Assembly: GCA_944472155.2 (NCBI GenBank)
Contig: OX235271.1
Coordinates: 43,884,633-43,948,632 of the forward strand
Reading direction: 5' to 3'
DNA length: 64,000 bases
Origin: Trichobilharzia szidati
Lineage: Eukaryota; Platyhelminthes; Trematoda; Strigeidida; Schistosomatidae
How positions within the stretch are numbered: the stretch's first letter is position 1; every line of letters starts with the position of its first letter. Positions 24,801-36,800 of this stretch are shown here, one piece after another. The position numbers and the translations under genes were made by a program. A model generated the notes under the pieces. That model had not been told where the DNA came from. It searched no databases and was given only the letters and a program-made list of their open reading frames with translations.

Positions 24801-27800
24801 ACACTGGTTCATGTCGACGGGATTTAGTTCAAAGAAACAATGAAGGTAAAGTGAGTAGATGTTTATAATAACTGTAATGCATATCGTTAATTATGGAGTG
24901 TATAGTGTATAATACATTTTATTATTGTTCGTAATGATTGATGCGACATTTCTGATTGATGTTTGTACTCTGTAAATTTGACCAGTAAAATCTAATACGC
25001 ATCAGAAAGTTGTTTATAAAGACGAATGTGTAACAAAAACCACCTGTTCAATATGGATGTTTATTTGCTTGGGAATTTTTATCATGGGTCGAAATCAGCT
25101 AGAAGATTATTGAAACCATGAGAGAACAATTTGCTGGTTGTTATTATTATTCGCTTAGGTTCCGAGTGAAACATAGAGCTTCAGCAGCATATCTTCATTT
25201 CATCCAGTCCTCTACAATCGTTTTTAGCTGGCTCCACGGTAACCCATAAGCTTTCATCTCACTCTATTTCCGCCATGTCACCCTTGAAAGCCTGACTCGT
25301 CACTCTTCCTTCGGAATTCACGTAATAGCCTGGCACACAATGTCACTTAACGGTCTCCTCAGCGTATGTCCGACCCATCTCCATTTTCCTCGGCATATTT
25401 CTGGGCCATAATTTCTTGGATGGTTCGTTGCCAGACTACCTGGTCTGGTCTCCAGTATAGAGTGAAGGTAGCTGTAGATGATGATTTTGGCTACGTGCCA
25501 AGCCTTTGAACCATATAGAAGGACTGACTGAGTTAACAGTTTGAATAAAGTAAGAACGACAGTTCTTGCAAAACAAAATAGAGAAATTAGAGGAAGAATT
25601 TGTGTTTCTTGAAAAGACGTTGAAGAGCAATTATTACCCTCAAAAACTGATTAACAAGTACGGAAGATCTGAAGTTTCAAATGTCAAGCAAATCACAGTG
25701 GAGAAAAAGCCAATCTACATTCAGCTTGATTATAAAGGTGAAAACATTGCAGCAATGGTCAACAGAAGACTGAGTACGTCACTAGCCGGAGCCTATCCTG
25801 CAGTCAAGCTCGTTCCAATCTATCGAACAACCTGCTCTTTGGTGCAATCAAAAATCGATAGATATCTTTCTCATGTTAACTCCAACTGTATATACAAATT
25901 TGCATGTTTCTGCGCGAGCATTTACATTGGAATAACAGAAAGAGGGGTATATCTACGATTTTCTGAACATGTACCGAAAGGCTTATGTCACATTGACACG
26001 GGTGACGAGTTGGACGTCGCAAGATCGGTCAAAATTATCAATGGGCAAAAGAGTTCAATTCTCCTCAAGTTTACCGAAGCGATCTCCATCAAGCACCTAA
26101 AACCTGATTTATGCGTTCAGAAAGAAGCAGTTGTCAGTCTTTCTTTGCCCTGTTAACTGGATATTTTCACCTCTCTTTCATTTGATTACGTAATGTTGAA
26201 AGTTTCCATTGTGTATGATCATTATTGTTCGGAATAGTGTTTGATATTATATACTGATTGGTTGATTTTTGTTTAAAATGAACTCTGTGCAAGTATGTTA
26301 AAACTGTTTTTGTAGATACGTTTAATAATGACTTTAGCCTGTAAGCAGCTGATGAGAAGCCAACGAAATAAATGATGATACCATTTTATTCTGCAAGAAC
26401 CGCTGTTGTTCTTGCTTTATTCAAATTCATTAAGGGGAATAAATATATGAGTTAACAGTATTATTGAAAATACCTGTTTTGTTCTTTATGCTTAGTAAAG
26501 TAGATTTACTGACTGATTTTGGGAAATTGCCTGGTTTACTAGTTCGGTTGCTGATCCCAAGTCTGGAAAAAGACAGAAGGTTTGGCATGAGGCTAGCTAC
26601 CCTACCCTGGAAAATCAACCCGATCACTACAGAAACTTCAACTGAGTGAAGAGTTATCACAGAGAGGTAGTTATCTGTTTCTTCCCAAGTAGACTTTCCA
26701 CTGGTATACAGGACTTACCTCATGTGAGATCATCTCGTCCTAAGATTAACTATATACCACTCAACAACTGAATTGTAGTCCAATGACTAAATTTTGTTAA
26801 CGGTAAATTAATTCCCAATGTATTCTACCGATTTCTGCACCATTACAGTTAAGTTGTGAGATATCCCAGATACCGATTTACAGTGAAAAGGGAAGTATAC
26901 AAGCAAACTAACAAACTAGAACTACTGTTGTAGCTTTGCCGTGTGTATTTCCATTACATTTCTCTACCCTCCTTTTGTCCGTTTCTTCTAAAGTGAAGCA
27001 ACTTGAATTGATGCACTTTTGTGCAAAGTTTCACGTTGATAAACCAAGTAATCAGCAGTCTTTTTCTATGTGTACATATAGGCATATTCAAGTAATAAAT
27101 TTTTACCAGACTCAGAAGAGTGAAATCTTTTACTATGATTACTTTCTGTGTTAGTGAACTGTTTCTATGCTTGATTTCAACCTCTGTTTCTCGTGATATT
27201 AGCTTTAGTATTCATCATTTTTTATCGCATTAACTAAATCAATAGTTTGCCTTTCAATTCCAATGTAAAATGAGTGTGTATAGTCAAGACACCTTTCATA
27301 ATATTATCATTGCTCTATTTATTTTACTTTTCTTTATCATTACAACATATCAAACACTTCACAGCTCTACATCATAATGTTAGAAAATTCATCAGTGTAT
27401 TTCAGTTCTCAGAAAGTTTGTTTATGCTCGTCTCTGTTTATAAGCTTGGTTAGAACTCATTGACTCAACACTAGGCTATGAGCGCTACACTTATTGTGTG
27501 CAGGCCGATGATACTGACCAGTTTCCCAGGCAGAAGTAGATGGAGTGAAATTCGAATGTGGGACAGATGTGCTGAAGATTGGAGTACTCAAGTCAACGAG
27601 CCACATCTCTAAAAAGTGTTATCCATTCGGTCAATCATCTGAAGATAATCATACATAACTGCTGGATTCAACATAGAACTTGGCACCGAAGTGCAGCAGT
27701 TCCAGTTGCCACCTTCCAAATAGCACACAAAGGTAGACAAAAAATGAGTGAAGAGAATCAATAGAGTTTTGACAAGTATAAGAGTGAAACAGAATGAGTA

Positions 27801-30800
27801 ATGGTAGAAAGGAATATGAAAGATTACAGAGACTGAATACATCTGCATAAGCCATTGGCAACGATTTTGAGCCATGTCACCTATTGTCTCCAGCCATTGA
27901 TTCTTAGAGTCCCGAGGGCCCCAACCCGGAAGTCTGCATCTCCCTCCTACCTGACTCAGTTTAACTGTCAAGGATTTCATGGATTGATGCCATGTTTTTG
28001 TTTGGCCACCACTTACTCTTTTCCAGACTGCACCTATATCTGCTAGTAATGCCCGTCGGGGGAGGCGACGGTTAGGCATGCGCAGCACGTGACCTAGCCA
28101 TCTCAATCTATGTAACTTTATAGCCTCTTCGATTGATTTTCCCTCTTTGCCCAACACTCTACGCCTAACGTCAACATTACTTACCTTATTATACCACCTA
28201 ACGTAAGAAAGAGATCGTAAAGACCTATGATCAAAAGCAGTCAACCTTTTCATGTCTTCAACTCGTATTGGCCATGTTTCAGAGCCATAGAGAAGGACGG
28301 AGCAAACTGCTGAGCAGTACACACGTCCCTTAGTTGATAGCCGGATGTCACGCCTACGCCAGAGACGGTGTAAGTTAGCGAAAGCAGCCCGAGCTTTTTG
28401 GATCCGTGCTGAGATTTCGTCTCCAATCAGTCCGTTGGTGCTGATACAACTTCCCAAATAGGTGAAGTGGTCAACATGTTCTATCACTTCACTCCGTATC
28501 ACTAAGCTAGGAGTTGACGTAGTCCAGTCCTGTAGCAGCATCCTACATTTTACAGGGGTGAATCGCATGCCAAACATACGAAGATTGCTGCTCAAGGTGT
28601 TCAGAAGACTCTGCATTTTGTCAGCGTCCTCGCCTAGAAACACTGTATCGTCCGCATATTCTAAGTCAACGAGATTATTCCCTGGTAGCAAGTCAATCCC
28701 TGATTTGCTGAAGTGAGTTAGGGTTAAGTCCATTAGTACGTCTATGATGAAGTTGAATAGGAATGGGGATAATGGGCATCCTTGACGGACACCACTGGTT
28801 GTTATCAATTCAGATGACAATTCCCCATAAGCCCTTACACGGCTACGTGAGTTTGAGTAGAGTGCCTTGATTAGTGCAATGTACTTTCTTGGCACTCCTT
28901 TTACAGTCAAACATTGCCATAGTACCTCTCGATCCACGGAGTCGAAGGCCGCCTTCAAGTCAAGAAATATGGCAATTGTTGGACGCCTAAAAGTGTGTCT
29001 ATGTTCTAGGATCTGTCGGAGAGTGAACATATGATCTATGCACCCTCTACCTGGCCTAAAACCTGCTTGATTTCCCCTCGTTTGTTACATACATAAAGCT
29101 TGACTTTGGAAGTATTTGATGAAATATATTCAGGATAATTCAATACACACTGACGATTTAGATATGATGGAGAAGATTTGTAGCTCAGATGGATGATTTT
29201 GATGTGGTTGTGTTTTCTGAGCTGGATAGTTAATTTGTGAAGCTTTCATTGCCCTACTAGAAAACATCTTCAGCGCATACTTCAATTTGAAGTGAGCTTT
29301 TAGACTTCTCCACGAGTTTATTGGTCATCTCTCCTGGTGACCTTGCACGTGATAAAAAGGAAATCTCACACAAAGGGTCAAAATTCAGGGTGTGAAAACA
29401 CACAAAAACAACCAATCACGTGCAAAGTCACCAGGAGAGATGACCAATAAACTCGTGGAGAAGTCTAAAAGCTCACTTCAAATTGAAGTATGCGCTGAAG
29501 ATGTTTCCTAGTAGGGCAATGAAAGCTTCGCAAATTAATTATCCAACTCAGAGAGCACAACCACATCAAAAACATTGACCATTCTCATCTGAGCGTAGTT
29601 CAGTATTTAGCACAGTCATCTATAGAAGATACTGTTGAAGGAGTTGAAACTATCAATGAGATACCACCTTGTTAATATTTATGCAGACTAGTTAATATTC
29701 AACTTTTTGACTTATTTTCTTCTTTTGTATAGCATCGTTTGACCCTGAAACATTTTCCGACGTTCAGACAAAACGTTTACTTTTACGTCGTCGCTTAGCA
29801 GAACGTCAACAAGAATTATCTGATAATTTAACTAAACAAGAAGCTGTTCAACAAGTTCTTCAATTAGATAATACTATGATAAAAAATATTCTAAAAAATC
29901 AATCGTTATTCTCCACATTATCGTGTTCTTCTACAGAGTCTACTGAAACTATAGCGACAGCAATGCGAATTCAGTCACAAGATGTTGGACATGCTATTTT
30001 GCTTAAACAGTCCCCGTTGAAAAAATCGAACAGTTTAAGTAAATTACCTTCATCTACAACATTCGATTTAGAAAAGTAAGCCTGTTTCAGTGAAATTTAA
30101 ATGTAATTCCTTTTTCTTTCCTGGTGAGTGATTTCCTATTAAAGGCATTTGAATTTTTTCAGTTACCATACACATATGGTTCCCTCGATAAATTTCGATG
30201 AAGCAATTAAAACCAAATTTCCAGTGCAAAATGAAATTCTTTTACTTCCCAGGTTCTTGTCGGTTTCCGACTACCTGATATTACAATGAATATAAAAGAA
30301 TGAGAATAATATACTTCAATGGTGGAATAATAGCAAGGGAAATGTTATAAATTAGGGTATCCAAAATATAAACATCAGAAAATCTGATGGAAGCATTTAT
30401 GTGCTTGCTACCAAAGGTGCATATAAATCTGCAAATGCAGTTGAAAGTGACATCAAAAGGGTAATTAACCAGTTTGGATTGGTTTATTGAATACATGGTT
30501 CTGCATAACGATACAACCTTAACTTCAGAAAAACACCTATTTATCTCTTATTTCACTCTCTTGTTGGTCTTTTGGGATATTACTGTGACATAAAAAGACA
30601 AGGACCAGGCAACAGCTTGTTTATTAAGAAAATCGAGAGGTATTTATAGATTTTTATGTACAGTATTTTTAGCCGTTTCTCAGAAAATCAAGCCATACAT
30701 CTGCGAATCATATTTCCACACGTTAACTCCTCTGTTTTTCTCATGACCCTGATTCGGGAGGTGAACATTGACGTAAATTGTTGTCTACAATTTTGGCTTG

Positions 30801-33800
30801 TTCGCAGCCATCTCTCACCACACTACTTCTCCTTGGAATAGAAAACGAATAAAGACTTTTTTATTTTCAAAAGTTGAGTGTTTTGTTCTCTTGACTTTCT
30901 CCTTACCATACTTCAGATTGCATTTCGTTGAATATACACTTGTTGAGTGAACGTAGTTTCCTAGCTATCATAGAGCGTCCTCACTAATCGACGCTTTTAG
31001 ATGACATGACAGAGGCTATTTTAGTGGATATATTGTCCAGTTCAGACTACCAGTTTTAATTGGCTGTATTGTAAAGAAAGATACTTCTAAGTAAATCGCT
31101 GAACACTTGCTGTTTTATTTCTCTTTCAGACTAATTACATTAAACCCCATTGAATTAAATGCATCAATTAACAATGAAGAAGTTCAATGTACTAAAGAAG
31201 CATCATCTCTAGATGATACGGAGGACTTGAAGAAAATATCCAATATTGAGTTACCTAGTGATGATGTATGTTCACCTAAACAATTACAAATTCCTGTGAA
31301 TGAACAAAATATCGAAAAAAGTATTACTGACTCAAAATGTTATTCGTTTGATGAACAATCAAGCATTTCGGAGTCGTTGAATAATAAACAGATGGAAGAT
31401 GAAGGTGAAAAGGAAGTGAAAATTTCTGATAACTTTGATAAAGTGGACCAGAAAATTATTACTACTAATAATAATTCTTCTGAAAATGCGCATATTGTGA
31501 GCGCTTCTCGAGATTCATTTAGTTTAGAGACAGAAAAACCGCCAATAAAACCTGAGTCACCAGTTTTAGAAAGTCTATGTGATCAGAACAATATTCGTCA
31601 GGATGAATCTAACCTGAATTCGAATTTATCTCAGCATGTTCACGAAGTAGATTATGTTAAAGACTTTGAAGATACACAACAAAACAATGAAATGAACAGT
31701 GATGATGAAGATGACGATGATTTCATTGAAGTTGAAACTCATGAACATGTTGATATTTCTAACATTTCCAGTGAGTCTACCATATTGCAAAAATACTCGA
31801 CTGATAAAAGCAGTTCTCATGAAGAAAGTGAATCAATATCTACTCATGAAGAAGGTGAGTGTTTTGACAAAGAGACTGTAGAAGACTCTAACATCGAGGA
31901 AGAATACATCTCATCTTCGGATTTAGAAGACGATGATCTAACTGTCGATGATAACATGCTTAGAGAAAAAGCTGATCGTCTTACACGACAAGCTCAATCC
32001 ACTACTACACGTTGTATTTCAGAAGCCCAGGTAATATAATATAGTAAAACCTTTTGCATAAATCTTTTTTCTGAAAAACTTTAACAAGTAACCAATATAA
32101 TGTTTTCAATGCTATAAAGTTTCTGAAATTTCTCTGTGTATAATGATTAGATTTGTTTATCAAACAGAGTTCAGAAATGTGATATTACAACATAAATCTT
32201 TCTGAAGTTCGTGGTTTCCTGGAATTCGATTGATTTCAAGGTGGGCTTTGTGATGAGTTGGCAGGAGCTAAAGATTCATTGGAAACCCAAAGACAATGGA
32301 TCGCTGTGCAGCTTCGTTTTTAAAACTCTTTAGCTATTCTAGCTCAAAAGACCGCAAGGTATCGGGTCTAGGTTTTAAACGGAGCAAATCATAATCCAGT
32401 CACCGAGTCAAGATGGAATACCACTAAATTTCCTAATTTTTGTCAGTGGTAATGCTTCTACTGAAACCCGAAGCCATAACCCATCGTTTCCAATGTCAAA
32501 ATGTTATCTATTGCGTTAATAAACCATGAGAAATATCTTTTGTACCATAGGTAGCATTTGACATTATTCGTATTTACTTGTGATTTCCTGTTGGCTATTG
32601 ACGTGAAGAATATTTAGCACGTTAACTTAACATTTTACTCATGAAATAGAAGGATGTATAATAGTAACGGGTAGCAAATCACTAGAACCTTACTTCTGTG
32701 CCAGAACAGCTTTCTGTTTAAAGAGAGAAAAATTCAATAAAGATTATTCTCTGTTCGATCAATAAACGAACAATTTCCATAGGCATATGAAGAAACCATG
32801 TATATTGTATATTATGTTGTTATTATTCCCTTGGGTTCCGAGTGGAACATAGGGCTTCAACAGTACATCTCCTGTTCTCTGCAGTCCTTTCTAACTGGTC
32901 CTGCAATTGCCTATAGTCTCTCTTGTCCTCTTCATGCGACCTCCTCCATGTCACCCTCGGACGCCCAACTCACCGTCTCCCATTCAGGTTCCACTTGAGG
33001 GGCTGGTGCTCAGTATTACCCGATAGTCTCCTCAGCTTGTGTCCGATCTACCTACATTTTCTTGGGAATATTTTTGAGCAGTAGGCCATCGGCTGGTTCT
33101 TTCTTGTTGTTAATTGTTTCTGGCCATCTGATCTTCAGTAAAGACCCAACCGAAGGCAGATGTTGATAAAGGTCCGCAGCAGGCTGTTGGAAATACTTTT
33201 GGTGACACGTCAAGTCTCTGACCCTTATATATATGAACTGACTTCACATTGGTGTTGAAAATTCGAATTTTCAGGATTTCATTATGAACTGACATCGGTC
33301 AGAGACGGTCCTAGGACGAAGCAGCTGTCCATTACTCCCAGGTTTTCCTATGGTTCTCTGGCCGGTGTCAGTTCATGATGAAATCCTGAAACCAATCAAA
33401 TCCCTGCAAACCAACACTCGAATTCGAATTTTGTTGTTTATGCCGAGTGCAGAAGATTTCCAAACAAACTTCAGATTGATGAAGGTCTGCCTTGCGTTTC
33501 TAATCCTGGCTGGTTTTGACATCCTCATCCGTTCTGACTGTAGTTGAAATGATGCAAACTAGATAAGTGAAAGAAATGACCTCTTTCAAATTTATCCCAT
33601 TGGTAATGATTGGTACTTGTTGTTTTATTAAGTTCAGTAGTAATAGTAGTGTAGCTTTGGCTCATTGATCTAGACGGTCGGCTTTCAATCGGTAAGTTAC
33701 GCGTTCGAACCGCGCTCCGTCTACCGAGGTTTTTGCAGCCAGGTAGTATCATTAGCCCTCATACAAAAGCTGTGGTTCATCTCCACTTGTGTATAGAATT

Positions 33801-36800
33801 GCAAATGGTTGTTGAGTAACACTACATGAATAGTAGTATTAATGCAGTATGAATCGATTAACCACCACTATAGGTTTCTTTCGTATGCCATGTCCACCTT
33901 TTTTTTCTATCATTAAGATTGTTTTTATACATTTTAATTGAGTTTATTATATGAAGTAAACATTTGTTATTTTCTTAACACTTTAGGATTTGCTACGCTT
34001 ATTTGGATTTCCATTCATAGTTAGTCCAGAAGAAGCAGAAGCTCAATGTGTGGCATTGCAACGTTATGGCTTGGTTGATTTAGTCGCCAGTGATGATTCT
34101 GATGTTTGGCCATTTGGTGTTAAACTTGTCTGTCGTCATCTTTTCGGTACTGGTGATGATAAAAAACGAAAAACAAATCCATCATTGTATAAACTTGATG
34201 AAGTGAAACGAAAGTTAGGTATATATATACATGTGTGTGTGCTTCTTCTCACTTTTTGACTTTTGAATTAAATGGTTTAACTAGAATTGAGCTGAAAGTA
34301 TTCTTAAGGCATGGTGCAATTATATAGCCTTAAATCTTTGTGATAATGTGAATATATGACTCAATGGTTTTGAGATATGAACTCTAGTCAGGCTATTGCG
34401 AGTTGAAGCCATTCTTCTTCTTCTTTTTAGAACACGTGGGCTGTAAAGTTGTATCACTGGCCCTTATATAACTAACGTTATAACTTATCGGTGTCTACAA
34501 ACTCGCGCAGCTATCCTGCTTCCGTTGTTTACTTGTTCTTATTTATGCATGAACTGAGAAATCTATATTATTATCATTATTATTACTGTTCCCGTGGGTT
34601 CCTAGTGGGACATAGGGCTTCAACTGCACGTTTCCACTTGTTTCTGTCTTCTACTGTACTTTTCACCAGCATCCATGTTAGTCCATACAGTTTCAGCTCC
34701 TCTTCACTCGATCTCCTCCATGTCACCCTTGGACGTCCCACTCGCCGCTTCTCTTTCGAGTTCCACTCGAGCTATGGCCTGACGCGCGATGTCACCCAAC
34801 GGCCTCCTCAGCGAGTGTCCAATCCATCTCCACTTTCTCCTGCATATTTGTTAGGTGATTGATTCTTGTCTTGTTTCTTCCCATAGTTTCTTGTTGGTGA
34901 TTCTTTCCGGCCATCTGATCTTCAGTATAGAGCAAAGACAGCTGTTGATAAAGGTCTGCAACAGGCTGTTGGAAATATTCTTTGTGATACACTGGCCAAG
35001 TTTCTCATCCATCCGTATAGAAGAACTGACTGACTTGACGTTTGTATTGAAAATCCGAATTTTGTTGTTGATGCTGAGCTGAGTGATGGCGGAAGATTTA
35101 CAGATTGGTTTCAGGTTGATGAATGTGTTTCTCGCCTTCCCGATTCTCGCTCGATTAGACATCCTCGTCCGTTCATCCTGTGGTTGAGACAATGCTCCCT
35201 AGATAAGTGAATGAAGTAACCTCTTTCAAATTCCTCCCGTTGATGGTGATTGGCGGTGGATGTTGCTTTTGTTGTTGTTGGTTGGTTGGTTATTTTCATA
35301 ACCTCCGTGTTGTCTATGTTCACCTGGAATCCTGTCTTTGCTGCTTCTTCGACCAGAAATCTATATGCGCACATTTAATTCATTTTATATGCTAGCAAAC
35401 TACTGTACTGTGTAGTTTATAGAGCTAGTTGAAATCGAAGACAGTGAAAATATTACTGAATCATCACTGATGATCTAATGATGAAAAATTATACTAACGT
35501 TTCGTTTAGAATAAATTCCTCTCCGGTGTTGCTCATCTTCTTAAACTACCTTTTTTCGTATGAAGATCTCACGTTACATATCTACGTATACATGAAAATA
35601 TCTACGGATAATCTAGTGTATTAGTGTGGCGTCCTTAACCATCTTCTCTGAGATCCTCCGTCTTACGCATATTCGATTAAAAGTACTTTGCAAACAAACA
35701 AAAATTCAACGAACAATTATTTTCAGTCACGAAAAATACCCATTTATTCATAAGTAAAAACACAGTTTTTGTTCAGCGAAGAAATTTCTTTTCAACGACT
35801 TCATTTTCAAGCTGTACAGTCGTATTTACATTACAGAAAAGGTCATTAAGTGGCACTAAATAATTGCTCAGTCAATATACATATATGTGATAAGAATAAC
35901 GATAATTAAAATGTTATAAGGGGTAGAGTTGAAGTGGAAAAATTACAAAATTATTAAAGATTGTTTTATAAGTGAATTGAAATCAAAATTGTTTTAAAAA
36001 TGTCAAGTGTTGTCTAAAAATTTTAAAAAATAAGAGTACGATTACGATAAGAATGAAGATGTGAAGTGAAGTGGAAAGAATTCAAGTGGTAAAATAAAAT
36101 AAGTAAAAACTAGAAAGAACATTACTATGACCAAGGTGAAGAAAGGGGTTTGACAAAACGTTTTTGAACACATAATTTAGGTTTCTGTTCATGTATAGCT
36201 AAAGCTTCGGCTATGCATAAGTGAAGAAAACGTAAACTTTTGGATCGATTCGATTTTGCCATGTAGATAACTTTGAAAGATGAATCACGTGGGGCTAAAT
36301 GACCTGACTTTGACAGCTTTAAGTCCATGAAAGTCAGAACACAATATAGCTGGGCAAGTCAAAATTATATCACAAACTGTATTGGGGCACAAGTATAAGA
36401 TGAAATAATAGTCCTTTGGTTTTGACTGTCATTTAAACGACAAATAACAAATATAACGATAAAATAAAGTGATCTGTGATCAGATAACAGAGACAAGATA
36501 AGCAAAGTGTAAATACAAAGGCTGATAAGTAATGATATGAAGTATATCAGATGAAAAGGGATGGGATGATTACATCCCTGATGACCTTACGATGGTAAGT
36601 CAAGGTAAACATAAATTAGTCGTGTTCTTATTGATCCTGTAGCGGCAAATAATTCCGTAAAATTAGTAGTCTACAGCATTCTTCCTTCAAAATTAGATTC
36701 TGACCTTCAATAGTTAAATCAACTTGTTAAACTGAAGGTGTGTGGTCAAGCATCCACGCTATTTAGCAAACTGTTGTATTACGTCCAGTAGTTCGTATAC

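Larger units (their letters stand above)
24846..29732 (+). other. XPG intron 6 (4.9 kb), transposon-rich
   Basis: The intron holds a LINE-C fragment (25137-25563), a Penelope tail (25566-26410), SINE and RTE-B ends (26570-27055), a family 3 SINE (27498-27612), RTE-B (27659-29087) and a large palindrome (29197-29571). 27060-27490 shows nothing recognised. Confidence 0.8.
32031..33986 (+). other. XPG intron 8
   Basis: The intron contains a LINE-C copy split by a hammerhead-type SINE (32814-33640) and a tRNA-like SINE (33645-33780). 32040-32810 shows nothing recognised. Confidence 0.75.

Noticed and set aside
31626..31820. Antisense frame within XPG exon 8
   Set aside because: It is a shadow of the coding strand.
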